Assembly (NCBI GenBank): GCA_014898415.1
Contig: RCTD01000010.1
Coordinates: 744,001-808,000, forward strand
DNA length: 64,000 nt
Direction: 5' to 3'
From: Stromatinia cepivora
Lineage: Eukaryota > Ascomycota > Leotiomycetes > Helotiales > Sclerotiniaceae
Below are positions 12,844 to 23,637 of the stretch, one piece after another. Every line of letters begins with the position of its first letter. Position 1 is the stretch's first letter. Under the pieces are notes generated by a model. It was not told the origin of the DNA. It did no database searches and was given only the letters and a program-made list of their open reading frames with translations. The position numbers and the translations under genes are program-made.

Positions 12844-15538
12844 CAGTACGCAGGTTGGTTCTCCAAAGTTGCAGTTCCATGGTCAAGTACAAACAGATAA
12901 TTTCGTAAAAGAGGGGTAAAATTTCATAGGAAGAAGAAAAGAAAGAAAGGAAGCGAATGACTTTATTTGCGAAAGCACAAATTATCTTACGACTAGAATG
13001 TGAGTCCTCAATATTTACAGCCTTGCAGAAAAATGATTAGGTTGTTTGTTATCCATTGGCTTAGATGTAAAGTCTTCTAGTTTGGGTCACCTGTATGATA
13101 AGTGCTTGGATTTTTGACCCATGCAATAACAAATCAGTCAGCCTCAAAACGTTTTAAGAAAAAAAAAAAAAAAAACAAGGCTGGAGTCTATCATCTGCGA
13201 AATATCTTCAACAATAATAAATATTAATGTTTATTATTTTATTTGGGCTTGATTTCTTATAATATTTAAAAGATGCCTGCTTTTTCTCCTAATTATGTGA
13301 ACATCCTTAAGGGAATCCTCTATCAATGCTCTCTAACATTAGTATATGCATTCGAAGTCAATTGCACCCGCAGCCTGGTCAGAACAAAACCTAGAGTAAT
13401 ACATGAACCTCCTTTCAAACTCTCTTATCACCATTCCCTTAACATATACTCACATACTACATTTCCATACACCAAATACGATTACAATCTCGCATCTTGC
13501 TCTTAAATCAGTTTCAATAAAGCTTTTCTCTCATTCTAAGGAATCCGCTATGGTTTACTTTTTTGGATTTCTACACGAGACTCGAAAATTGAATCAGAAG
13601 TACCTAGCATGAAGCTCCTGATAATGAAAAACATGACTTTGGAGACCTCAAGATAAGATGGGTGTTGAAAGATGGTTCTTATTTAAGATAGTATATCTTG
13701 TTAGAAAGTATTGTTAGATACTTATATTCTTATCTTTTGATCGATTATGTTACCATCATACCTCTGTCAATTCTGAAGTAATTATAAGGATAGTTTTGGA
13801 TATCTTCATGTGGATGAGAATTGAAGAGCTCTGTCTCTGTCGATCTTCTAGAATATTTCTTAGATAATTATTCTAGCATCCTCCCCCCTCCAGTTGCGTT
13901 TATAGCTGCTCTTAATATCCTATCAATGATATTAGAAGAAATGTTTAGCAATATAAGGACTTTTGACTTAGCCTTTATCCTCATCTTCATCCAATCAAGA
14001 GATATATTTTGCCTTCCCACCCATATTGATTACAAAACTTTTCTCTGAGTTTTGGTACACATCTGATGCATATTTAAACTTGGGCATTTCTGAGCCAATT
14101 TTGAATATGAGAGCTGGATTGGATTGGACATGATGAGTTAATCGATTATCGTAGTATTAAAGTTAAAAGAGAGTTGTGGAATTGGGATATTGGGAACCTT
14201 GTATGAGAGTTTGTTTATTTACATTGACTTGTACCCGATTTGCTAAGGTGTGATATGATTGGAGTGAAGGGGCAGGAAGTGAAGGGGCAGGAAGTGAAGG
14301 GAGAGTGTTCTTGATAAGGTATCAAATAGTATTATTTGAACGGAAGCCTTCAATCCAGTTTGATTCTCCTCATCACGTTGGATGGAAAGAAACGCAGAAT
14401 TATATTGAAGATGAAGCTTTTCGCTTTGGTGTGGAAGGCCTTTGAGGGAGGTATCTCAAGATGGACTTTTTGCAGGTATGCAACAAAACTTCCTGAGTGA
14501 GATAGGAGCGGGTGATTGGAGTAACGAATTTGTCGAGGGAATATAACGAGGTTTGTTGAAGGTGAAGTTAAGGAAGTGAAGTTCGAGAAAGAGAATATAC
14601 TTTCCATTCGAAAAGAAGGAGAAGACGATGTCAATTTCTATTCTCCTCATCAAGTTGAAAACCGAGTATAGAATATGAAGCTTCTCACCCTGGTGTAAGA
14701 GGCTTTTGGAGGAGGTATCTCAAGATGCAATTTTTGTAGATATGCAACAAAACTTTTGGGATCTAGGAGAAGCGATGTGATTGGGAGGCCGGAGTGAAGA
14801 GAGGAAGCAAGTTTGAAGTGAAGTTGAAGTGAATATTTGTACATGCGGGAACTTTTGTTCGCATGTGAATGAACACTGCTTTGTTGAGGGGAGGGGATTT
14901 CGTTTCTATCCTCCCATATCTCATAAAATTCCCAAGGAGGGAAGGGTGAGAGAGACCTAGGCATTTTGGAGAGGGACCGAAAAGGAAATGGGAGCGGAAG
15001 GGGATGGGATGTCATTGAATGTTGAATACCTATATAAGATAGGTGCCTGAGCTGGAGCTCATTAGGAGCGAACATCAGTCTGATCGAAAAAGCTGTGTTG
15101 ATAGGTACTAATGCTGGCAATTATCAGCCAATTATCAGCTAATATCTGAGTAAGAAGGCACGCTCAGTGTGGTCACTGGTGAGCCTCCTTCCTTCCATTT
15201 ATGGCCATATCCACCAGATATCTACCCTTCCCTTCATAAATCTCTCGGAAACTTCTCCCATTCTTCTGTACTTTTCAACTATTGTTAAAATAATCTTATT
15301 TCTGGTAAAAGCATGGGATTTCGCATCATTATATATGACCTACCCATACAACAGCAAAATTAGCTTCAATCAATAATTTCGAACGCTATACTCATAGCAA
15401 ACATACTCAAGTCACCCCAGTCAGCTTTAATTCACCTCAGGGACTGCACTTCTAATACGTATACTGTTCAGGTTAAGTCCGACAGTTATCCATCCACGTC
15501 GGTCTCGTTAAATAGGGATCCAGCTTGACTCCAAGAAA
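12844..15538. other. Intergenic region, no supported gene
   Basis: The 2.7 kb contains the chromatin-gene promoter, a 17-A tract (13159-13175), and moderately AT-rich sequence with frequent stops in all frames. A diverged tandem duplication lies at 14358-14790. The minus-strand open frames over it have no recognisable protein features. Confidence 0.55.
14358..14790. repeat. Diverged tandem duplication (two copies of about 150 bp)
   Basis: Copy 1 spans about 14358-14505 and copy 2 about 14641-14785. Both run from TCTCCTCATCA-GTTG through ATGAAGCTT, GGAGGTATCTCAAGATG, and TATGCAACAAAACTT. On the minus strand both encode FVAYLQK(V/L)HLEIPP, but the surrounding frames do not continue as one protein. 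A small repeat of GGGGCAGGAAGTGAA lies at 14267-14303, just left of copy 1. Confidence 0.6.
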
Positions 15539-16484
15539 ATGGACCTTTCGAAAATTCTAAACGCTGATTACAAGAAAATGAACATTTCAGAGATTCTTAA
15601 CCCTGATACTGGAAAAGGTATCGTTGGGAACTCCTTGCAAGCTAGTCAAATGGCAATTACTTCACTGGAGTCAACCTTCACTCAAGACGACCAAACGTCC
15701 GCTGAGATTGACTCCGACGCGTTCCTGTAGGCATCTAGACCAAACGACTAGAGGAAAGAATTGTTTGCTAATAATTAAATCATGATATTACAGGCTAGAA
15801 GATCAGAGGGGCGTAGATGCCCGTTCATCCAGACAGACTCCTGATAAAACATTCACAGACTATGAACTGCAGACTTTGGGAAAGTATGAGAGGAGCGCAA
15901 TCAAATACATCACGATGACCTGGGTGAAAAAAAATGCTGGACTTCTCTACTTAAAAAGGGCGGGAGATTGGAAGGTAGCATGTTACTCATGGTGGAATTA
16001 TCTCCTGGCGAATTATGCGCGAGCGTCTGAAATTGAGACGTGGGAAAAGGCCAGAATCCAGGATACGTATCTGGCATTAGGAAGGGCATTAAATCCAAAG
16101 GAAAGAAGACCAAAAAGGGAGACAATGGCGGACAACAAGCCTTCAGGACGTGTAGAACCCCTTGCTTCATTGACTAGTTGTCAGTCTGGTTGTGCTCATC
16201 CAGATGGTGGGGAGACTTTTGACACTTCCAAAGATGATGAAGCTACCGAGAGAAACCGGAAAGAGCTCGGAAAGGAAAGAGAAGAGCTTAAAAGGGAGAG
16301 GGAGGATATCACAAGACAAAGGAAGGAAATTGCAAGGAAATGGGAACAGATCAGAGGAGAAAGAGAGGAGATTCAGAGAGAAAGAGGGGAGATGAAGAAA
16401 GAACGAGCAGTGTTTGAGAAATTTGGAGAAGCTTTAAAGAGATACACAGAAGACTTAGAGAAACACACGACAGGGATGAAGTAG
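15539..16484 (+). CDS. Hypothetical 292-aa protein with charged C-terminal coiled coil
   Basis: Two exons, 15539-15726 and 15794-16484, join in frame (CT+G). The intron has GTAGGC, a TGCTAATAA branch-like site and ACAG. The ATG at 15539 follows CCAAGAAA, a good fungal context. The N-terminus (MDLSKILNADYKKMNISEIL) repeats the idea (L/I)xxILN twice. The middle (about 105-165) is Trp-rich: ITMTWVKK, WKVACYSWWNYLL, EIETWEKARI. The C-terminal 80 residues are a nearly uninterrupted E/K/R helix of heptads such as KEREELKREREDITRQRKEI. There is no signal peptide or membrane segment. I do not recognise the family; it is probably lineage-specific. Coding is supported by the intron and by the open frame ending where the AT-rich region begins. 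Confidence 0.72.
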
Positions 16485-18524
16485 ATTTCTCACAAATTCA
16501 ATGATGAAGCAAGAGAAGAAAATATAAAATTCATAATTATATTCACTTCACTCAATGGATAAGATCACTCAGACCGCCAGTGAGGAGAAGGAAAAGATAA
16601 TGGCAGCCATATACAGAAAGTAAGCGGGGCAACATGCATATTTCTTCCAAGAAATATTGCATAGGGAGTCTTTCCTCGCATCAAAAACAAAAAGAAAAGA
16701 CCGTTAGCATATCCTCAGTACTCCACCCAAGAAAATTTAGTCTTCAAAGAGTGTATTTATTATGAAAGATCGTATTACTATGAATTCTACGCGCCGGAGG
16801 CCTACTAACACTATTGAATTAACCTAATTGAGGATAATTTTGCAGGGAATCACAGTAAGAGGTTGTATTGATCTGATCTACCCCGCCTTATCAATTGATA
16901 CGAGGTTACAATCGCCAACCAGAGGCATGTACTACCATGCTGCTATCGTTTTGTAACACCGCAGCTTTCCTATCACCGATCAACAAAATGAAATGGCGGA
17001 CACAAAAGCGACACAAAAACCTATCGTAGTAAAGCAAATCCGATAGCAATGTGATGATCACGGCATGACAGGGACAGACAGAAGGTGCAGAACACCTAGA
17101 TGAAATGGTAAGCGGGTCTACAGAGCCTGAATCACTAAAACTATAGGGTTTTCAGGACCTGAACTTCAACTTCAATTGAAATCATAATATTTTAATTATT
17201 TTGAATATACTAATCAATTATAAATACTGAATAATATAATACCTAGAATTTAAATCGTGGATTTCGAATATGATTGATTGAAAATATACTATTGTAATAT
17301 TTTATTAATTATAAATAAATATAATTATAACATTTGTACTATATAATACATTTCTGATACGATATAAAGTCTTCTTACAAGAGCATCTGAAATGATAATG
17401 AAACATCAAGATCTCTATATTCAATTTAAACCATTTAAGGTAGCAACTTTAATATATAAGTATTCAATTATTTTTTGAAATTATATAAACAATATTATTA
17501 AACAAATAAAATGTTATAATAGTTTATATAATGAAATTCTATTGAGCGAACGACAACTGGGCTTCAATTTCGTATCTTTTCAACTAGTATTCTTCTAAGA
17601 AGTAATGGCTATCTAGCGCGCGCTTAATATCTAGATATAATTCATATACAATATCACTTACCCACGTGATAGCGACACTACGCGCACCTCTGTTTTGGAT
17701 GCTAGGTTTTGGGTACACAACTAGTTTATTAAGAAAAACGTACTAACGAAATAAAGCCTAATATCCTATTTCATCCGAATTCATTTAGATAAGAATAGTA
17801 GAATAAACCCTTAGAATTTTAACTAAATTAATTATTGTGATGCATAAGAGCCGTAGTAGAACTGAATAAACAGGATCAATTATATTCTTTAGAATTTATA
17901 ACTGAAGAATTATGGTTCGTAAAAAGCAATTAGATATATATACACAAATATTTATTTGTAAACTACGAAATTATGCGTATACATTATTAGGGTTACCATT
18001 TTACTATATTAAATCGTATAATTCGTAATGTATGTGTATGGATGATCAGCTCATTAATTGATATAGGAGATAAGAGGTATCACGTGGTTAGCCTCCTATG
18101 GTTCACGATTTGTGACAGTTATAACTCGGAAAGAGTAACTTTTCTTAAGAAAATCATTAATATATTTTCATTTAAGAGACTCTATCTATTAATTAATTAA
18201 AGAGATAATCAAGAAGTCAAAAACTAATCATTAATTAATAAGTGAATTTTATAAATTCAGAAGGTTTATGGAATTTTTCTATTTGATATATTACTAGTTA
18301 ATAAAGAATATAGTTTATCAAAGGAGACTAATCTAAAAGGGATAAAGGAGGCCTTTGAACTCTTTTAAGGATTAGTTCCATTCACAATCAGAAACCCTCA
18401 TATATATGTTCAAATTCCGATTGTCTTTTTCCCCTCACCTAGCTTCTTCCATGGACACTCTAATCATAAACATACCTCGAAAATATCCTCGGTCTGTCTT
18501 TAATGCAATCCTGAACTCAAAGCT
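16485..18524. other. AT-rich, RIP-like non-coding tract
   Basis: From about 17130 composition drops to strongly AT-rich, with TAA/TTA-type words everywhere and no open frame of note. The tract carries a solo gypsy LTR (17836-18117). The last 150 bases, which return to mixed composition with CT-rich stretches, are the likely promoter of the kinase-like gene. Confidence 0.6.
17836..18117. mobile_element. Solo LTR of the gypsy family found complete at 36900-51185
   Basis: The 282 bp start TGTGATGC and end TTTGTGACA and align end to end with the 282-bp LTRs at 36900-37181 and 50904-51185. All share AACTGAATAAACAG, ATTATTAGGGTTACC and TTAACC/TTAGCCTCCTAT. Flanks are attat (17831-17835) and gttat (18118-18122), a 5-bp target duplication differing by one G/A transition. 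No internal element sequence remains, so this is a product of LTR-LTR recombination. Confidence 0.88.
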
Positions 18525-19718
18525 ATGACTATGAACGAGGATTGGCAAAGGTTCAGGGAGGTGGAAAGTATGGAATTGGAGGAAGGAGAGGATAATGTGA
18601 TCGCGGCAGACATGGGCGATAGTGAGGAGGTCAGGGAGACGGTAGAGGATGTTGGTCACATAGGAGGGAATGGTCAGGTGGACGAGGACAGAGCTCGTTG
18701 GGAGAAGAATCTTAGCTTCTTTACCCAAAGAGTCGACGGAGAAGACGGACACCGCCACGACTTTACCATCATATGTAACGGCAAACGCTTTATTGTCACA
18801 GTGTATCCTACTCCCTTTCCTGAGGATCCGATAACATCGCTACTATCTCAGTACGACAAAGCATTTCTGGAGGACGATGACGAAAACCTAGAGAATTCCC
18901 AAAATGATATCGAGGATATAATCTACGAAGCCGGATGGCGCAAGTTTGCTCTCTTAGCGCCTGAAACTGAAAGAGGGCCTTCAAGCCTACCTACCTCCCT
19001 ATACTCTGCTTTTAATCTAGAGATCTTCTATTTTTCTCTAGTTATCATTGATCGAAGTAATACGGATATAATTCAAGAATATCCCTCTCGATCAAATTTT
19101 ATCCCCCGTCTCGCTATCAATGTTGTATCGAATTTGCCTAGATATTCAGCACAGAAGATTCTATTCACTAAGAAACTCATGGGTACTGGGTATATCGCGA
19201 AAGTCTCTATCAACGGACAGGATATGTGCTGCAGGATGTTAACGCCTACTCACAGTAAGGCTGTGCAGCGTGAATACGAGTGTTTGAAGAAGATAGCGGA
19301 CTCTCAGCACGCCTCTTTCATCAGAGCACCTAAATTGATCGGCTTTGTTGTCAGTCATGACGATGAGGGAGTTGTTGGGATTTTGGAGGAGTATATTTCG
19401 CATACAATGACCTTAGGTGGGTTTCAGAAGGACATCAAAGCTGTTGATAGTGAGCGGAGGAAAAAGTGGGCGGAACAGATTAGGCATAACATTGAGTTGT
19501 TGCATGAGATTGGCGTGGTATGGGGTGATGGTAAACCACATAATGTTCTTATTAATAGCGAGACAGACGATTGCTATTTGGTTGACTTTGGGGGTAGTTG
19601 GACAGATGGGTGGGTTGATACTAATTTGATGGAGACGAAGGCTGGTGATATACAGGCTCTACGAAGGATTTTCGTTTTCTTGGGTGTTTCAATTGCTGAT
19701 AGCAAACAAAGATTTTGA
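18525..19718 (+). CDS. Fungal protein-kinase-like protein, possibly a pseudokinase
   Basis: Single exon, 397 aa, with an ATG at 18525 and a second in-frame ATG two codons later. The N-terminal 230 residues are acidic then variable, with no known domain. The C-terminal half has a kinase-like fold: a glycine-poor loop (KKLMGTGYIAKVSI), a helix with Glu (QREYECLKKI), a hinge (GILEEYIS), the catalytic loop VVWGDGKPHNVLI with Asp335 and Asn340, and DFG at 354-356 followed by GSWTDGWVD. This WGDxKxxN...DFGGSxTxGWVD signature marks a large fungal family of uncharacterised kinase-like proteins. Arg237 (DMCCRML) sits where the ATP-anchoring Lys is expected, so catalysis may be weak or absent. It is flanked by AT-rich repeat DNA on the left. 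A degraded relative lies at 32640-36110. Confidence 0.8.
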   Translation: MTMNEDWQRFREVESMELEEGEDNVIAADMGDSEEVRETVEDVGHIGGNGQVDEDRARWEKNLSFFTQRVDGEDGHRHDFTIICNGKRFIVTVYPTPFPEDPITSLLSQYDKAFLEDDDENLENSQNDIEDIIYEAGWRKFALLAPETERGPSSLPTSLYSAFNLEIFYFSLVIIDRSNTDIIQEYPSRSNFIPRLAINVVSNLPRYSAQKILFTKKLMGTGYIAKVSINGQDMCCRMLTPTHSKAVQREYECLKKIADSQHASFIRAPKLIGFVVSHDDEGVVGILEEYISHTMTLGGFQKDIKAVDSERRKKWAEQIRHNIELLHEIGVVWGDGKPHNVLINSETDDCYLVDFGGSWTDGWVDTNLMETKAGDIQALRRIFVFLGVSIADSKQRF

Positions 19719-20159
19719 GGATAAGGAGTAGGAAGGAAAGGCTGATTAATATATCAAAAACATACAAAACCTTCTAATTAGAATAACAATATAATTATTC
19801 AGTTATATATATTTTTATAGGAATCTTTCAATTATTTTTTTTCCATTATAATCCATATTTGTATATAGTTTCAATGATATCCAATTTGAATTTATTTTTT
19901 TGTCTCGTTAATATCAAACTGTGAATACTTTGTACATTTGATTCTCCACGGAACAATCAACGAAATTTGGAAGGAAATTAGGAAAACATACTCAAGACCG
20001 ATATTTACACATCACCCCACTACTTCCGACATCGCAATCACCAAATCAAAGCACCCCGCCTTTTCGCTTTTTTGCTCCACCATATCAAAAAAGATATCCC
20101 CAAAACGATCGTTTCTTTCCCTCCTTCTCTATCTTTCAAAAGGACTTTCGAAGGGCAAG
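19719..20159. other. AT-rich intergenic region
   Basis: Homopolymer-rich sequence between the kinase-like gene and tRNA-Tyr. I see no gene or repeat beyond short A and T runs. Confidence 0.55.
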
Positions 20160-20182
20160 AAAAAAAAAAGCAAAATCGAAAA
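20160..20182 (-). terminator. RNA polymerase III terminator of tRNA-Tyr
   Basis: On the minus strand TTTT (20182-20179) begins one base after the tRNA 3' end. A backup run of ten T follows at 20169-20160. This is the usual Pol III stop signal. Confidence 0.8.
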
Positions 20183-20183
20183 G

Positions 20184-20270
20184 TCTCTCAGGCGTGAGTC
20201 GAACACGCGACATCCAGATTACAATATACAATTACAGTCTGACGTCATAAACCAACTAGACGACCGAGAG
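20184..20270 (-). tRNA. tRNA-Tyr (anticodon GTA) with a 12-nt intron
   Basis: The 87-nt gene folds as a cloverleaf: acceptor CTCTCGG/CTGAGAG (one G-U) with discriminator A, D stem GTC/GAC, anticodon stem TCAGA/TCTGG (one U-G), T stem GCGTG/CACGC with loop TTCGACT. The loop reads C-T-G-T-A-A, giving anticodon GTA. A 12-nt intron (20231-20220) sits after position 37, the canonical site. An A-box-like TAGTTGG and B-box GTTCGACTC are present. It resembles yeast tRNA-Tyr, which also starts CTCTCGGT and has an intron here. Confidence 0.95.
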
Positions 20271-20400
20271 TTGTTCGAGTGGGCTCGAATGGTCACAGTT
20301 TGCTCTGCTTGTTGAAAATTTCGTGTGGGTTTGAACATATAATAGTCGGTAGTGGTAAAAAAAAGGTGGGGCAGAAGATCTTTGAATGGCTGTTATTTGT

Positions 20401-20447
20401 GTGTGGCAGTGTGTGGCAGTGTGTGGCAGTGTGTGGCAGTGTGTGGC
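20401..20447. repeat. 10-bp tandem repeat, GTGTGGCAGT x4.7
   Basis: Four exact copies of GTGTGGCAGT (20401-20440) plus a partial fifth. It lies about 130 bp upstream of tRNA-Tyr and overlaps no supported gene. Confidence 0.9.
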
Positions 20448-21231
20448 TTGTCAATTTACGCCAAGCCATTTCACCTATTGTTATTTCTATCCTCGATTTC
20501 CTGCTTCACGTTTAGATCTAGAAATAGCGCATCATTTACAACCACCAATGAGATCCTATAATGCAGCTTCACATATTATGTGCTTGCACCATGGGATATC
20601 GAAAATAGGAATCTTGTTCTTGCTGGGATGGTCCGAAGCTATCTACTTCTTATTGCCCGGCTTCATCTTGAAAAGGATGAGGTATGCAAATGATATTTAT
20701 GCCTGAATGCTGGGATAAGATCGAATGATGAGGTTACATTGTCATACTACAATATTGCAGTAAGTATCTGGGCTTGAGTGGGTCAGATATACTACGGATT
20801 ATGTCGGAGTAGTCGTCGGGCATTATAGTCGACTGTGGTCATGAAGTGCTCGTACAAGTCACTGGAAGTGAAATGATGCAGTTATGTCGTTATGTCGTTT
20901 CCATTACCGTAAGAAATTGATAAGGAGAACTATATCCTCTACCGAAGTCGACAGAATGCGCTGAAAAGTTTGGTCAAGGATGTCTATGGAAAAATGCATG
21001 CCGGGAAAATATATATATTCATTATTCTCCCGAAACTGAACTCCCCTACGACTTCTAGAAGTCTATTTACAATCCAAAACTAAGAAAGAAAGCCTCGAGA
21101 TGAAATTAACAAAAATCAACAACTCAAATCAAAAACCAAAATATCAAGCACAAGCGATCCATCGTCAACCCTTTCCAGCTCACAATTCTGACCATTCAAC
21201 CTCAACCATCATTATCTATCCCAGCAACCCC
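20448..21231. other. Intergenic region
   Basis: Mixed-composition sequence between the 10-bp repeat and the PL7 gene stop. No gene is supported. The last 150 bases, CA-rich on the plus strand, are likely 3' UTR of the minus-strand lyase gene. Confidence 0.5.
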
Positions 21232-22068
21232 TTAATGCTGAACATCAATAGCAAAGAAATGCACCTCAGACTTGCTATCTCCTTGATTATAGTTACCAGC
21301 CTTAAAGTAACTCTTGGGACTATCCAACTGATAAGTATCCAAAACCTTCGCCCCACCTCCATTAATAGCCACACTCAATTTCCCCCCCTCATAAGCAATC
21401 TCATACGAGAACTTAGATCCCACCGCCACACTGCCTACTTGCATAACAATTTCATTACCACCCGCTCTAGTTTGTTCAACACCCATTGAAATCACTCCCT
21501 GAGAGTTATAGAAAAGCTCGCACACCGGCTTGGAAGATACACTATCATCGATATGGATTTGTCCAATAACCGTCCCGTGTGTCGAATCATCGGCGGTAAT
21601 TACCTGGAGAGTAGCACTCAGTTTATTGGTTGCAGAGCTAGGATCCCAGGAACTGGGACTAGCTTCGCGGAGCTCGGTGCGGCAGTGCTTGGAGTTGGCG
21701 GTGGTGACGCAGCCGGTGGATACTCCGCCTGGAACTTTCATCACGACGGAACCATCGGTGTTGGTGTAGAAATAGTCTTTTTGCGTGTACCCATTGCAGC
21801 CGGCGAGCTTGGAACCGCTGATGGAATCGGGGTGCCCTGGGGTTCCGGTGGGTAGTTGGAGAGTCCAGTTGGAGAGGTCGATGTTTCCGCCTGGGGCACA
21901 GGTGGGCTTGAGATTGCTGGCCATAAGGCCATTGCTCAGGGCTGCGGAGGTAGAGGTTGCAGTGGCAGATGTTATTTTGGTGGTAGATTTTTGAGCTGGT
22001 GCGGCGATGGCGAGACCGAGGAAGGGGAGGAGAACAAGGAGTTGAGGAATGCTGAATTTAGAAGACAT
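21232..22068 (-). CDS. Secreted polysaccharide lyase family 7 (alginate-lyase-like) protein
   Basis: Intronless, 278 aa. The chosen start is the ATG at 22068, because it places a signal peptide (MSSKFSIPQLLVLLPFLGLA, then IAAPAQ) at the N-terminus; the in-frame codon at 22095 would add 9 residues before it. A Ser/Thr linker leads to the beta-jelly-roll domain (about 62-278). PL7 hallmarks are present in order: Arg130/Arg134 in RTELRE, Gln170 and His172 in GQIH, and YFKAGNYNQ (254-262) with the catalytic Tyr. The family cleaves mannuronate/guluronate polymers by beta-elimination. Alginate is unexpected for a land fungus, so the true substrate may be another uronate polymer. The enzyme is extracellular. 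Confidence 0.9.
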   Translation of the reverse strand: MSSKFSIPQLLVLLPFLGLAIAAPAQKSTTKITSATATSTSAALSNGLMASNLKPTCAPGGNIDLSNWTLQLPTGTPGHPDSISGSKLAGCNGYTQKDYFYTNTDGSVVMKVPGGVSTGCVTTANSKHCRTELREASPSSWDPSSATNKLSATLQVITADDSTHGTVIGQIHIDDSVSSKPVCELFYNSQGVISMGVEQTRAGGNEIVMQVGSVAVGSKFSYEIAYEGGKLSVAINGGGAKVLDTYQLDSPKSYFKAGNYNQGDSKSEVHFFAIDVQH

Positions 22069-22191
22069 TGTGATGAGAATTTCACTTGGTTTCAATATGG
22101 AAAATAGTGAAATGTATCAGAAAGTAAAGACCGAATTGAAAAGAGAATGAATTGATATCGGATGATGATGTTGAAATCCAAAACGATAACT

Positions 22192-22202
22192 CATATATAT
22201 AA
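22192..22202 (-). promoter_or_regulatory. TATA-like element upstream of the PL7 gene
   Basis: An alternating TA run lies about 125 nt upstream of the PL7 start on the minus strand, in an otherwise mixed-composition promoter. It is a plausible TATA box, not proven. Confidence 0.35.
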
Positions 22203-22884
22203 TCTTCAATGATCACATAACCACGAGATCCCTCACACACCAAAACCCCACACAAATCCGCCCGTCCCCAAGTATAGAAACCTACCCGTACCCATCTCAA
22301 TCCATTCTACCCCAACAACCAAGGATCAAAAATCCTCAGTACGAGAAGGAACATTCCATACTACCCAACTAATCCAAATGCACTCCCCTAACACGAATTT
22401 TAAAATCCTTCAAGCATTTAAGGTTAGATATCTTATGTACTCCAGTAACTTTGCTGACATTTCAACCGATAGGTAGCAAACTAATTTGTGTGGATTGGTT
22501 AGTCATCGTTACACGAAGGATTCCAGTAATTTCGCTAAAATGTAAGGTGTGTTAATAAGCGGTTTTAATGTACGGGTAATGTGTGTAAGCAAGCGTCTTG
22601 TTTTGATGGAATTGTATGTATGTATGGATGGATGAGTAAGTAAGTGATTAGGATTCGGATGAGTGAACCGAGTGGTGGTGGATGTGAGGAATGGTTGTTT
22701 TGTGCTGGAGATTTCGGGAACAAGCCTTTGGATGATTCATTGCTAACGGTAACGGGAACGGGAACGGGGATGCTCTATTTTTGGGGAAGTGGGGCGGGAG
22801 GAACCGTGGGTGGGGAATACGATGGATGGGTTTGAGGGGGAATGATAGTGCGTTGAGTTGCTAAAAGATTACTAGTTTTGGTTA

Positions 22885-23004
22885 GAGTTGAGTTGAGTTG
22901 AGTTGAGTTGAGTTGAGTTGAGTTGAGTTGAGTTGAGTTGAGTTGAGTTGAGTTGAGTTGAGTTGAGTTGAGTTGAGTTGAGTTGAGTTGAGTTGAGTTG
23001 AGTA
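22885..23004. repeat. Pentanucleotide microsatellite (GAGTT)24
   Basis: 24 uninterrupted copies, 120 bp. The open frame on the minus strand across it (NSTQL repeats) is an artefact of the repeat. Confidence 0.95.
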
Positions 23005-23523
23005 GTAGAGGATTGATGGGATGATTAATCGGAGTAGGTTTTGTAATGTTTTCATGTAGGGTGCCGGTGGTGATGAAGAGTACTTGGTGGAGGATTGGGG
23101 AATTGAACTTAATCACAGGAGTATCCTACTGACCTACCTCCGTTCGGTAAGAAGTATGTCGGTGGTGAGGATTACTCATAGTGAGTGTTTTTAAACTGTC
23201 GTTCGAATTTGGAATGTGCTTGAAGATATGGAGTTTTGATAAGCATGGTCATGCCGCCTAGTTTACTGCTGCTGTTCCTGTAAATGTTAGGGGAATCCTG
23301 CCGCTGCTAATTTGGTATTCGAGAGTCGGCGTTGTTGTCGCGTAAATACAGGGATATAAGGGCAAGCTGCCCATAGAAGTGTCCCTTGTATGAAGTTAGT
23401 CCTTATTATGCTGTCTGGCCATAGTTTGAGATTGACCGCAGTAAGAAATTTTGTTGAATAATTGTCTAAAACAACAGACTATCCAACCTCCTTCCGGATT
23501 CACTTGAGGAACTCTGGTAGCTG

Positions 23524-23575
23524 TTCGACTTCTCGCCATAATTCGATCGTTGATCGAACACCAAGAGAAGTCGAA
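23524..23575. repeat. Nested inverted repeat (two-level hairpin)
   Basis: The outer arms TTCGACTTCTC (23524-23534) and GAGAAGTCGAA (23565-23575) enclose the inner arms TTCGATC (23542-23548) and GATCGAA (23552-23558) with a 3-nt loop. A third pair, AGCCGACT (23580-23587) and AGTCGGCT (23630-23637), follows directly. Confidence 0.85.
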
Positions 23576-23637
23576 ACCCAGCCGACTCTAATGTTCATTC
23601 ATCACCGACAGACCTCACCGACCTCGCTTAGTCGGCT

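Larger units (their letters stand above)
22203..23637. other. Intergenic region with microsatellites and palindromes
   Basis: No gene is supported. It contains short GTAT/GATG/AAGT runs near 22613-22645, the 24-copy GAGTT array (22885-23004), and a cluster of inverted repeats (23524-23637) leading into a TIR element. Confidence 0.55.

Noticed and set aside
14650..15120. 156-codon minus-strand open frame
   Set aside because: Composition is biased by purine-rich tandem repeats; there is no intron, domain or plausible promoter. The shared peptide with 14350-14634 is explained by the DNA duplication.
20279..20706. Overlapping plus-strand frames rich in WQCVAVCGS
   Set aside because: They are translations of the 10-bp GTGTGGCAGT repeat in three frames.
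22775..23116. Minus-strand frame with NSTQL repeats
   Set aside because: A direct consequence of the (GAGTT)n microsatellite, with unstructured flanks.
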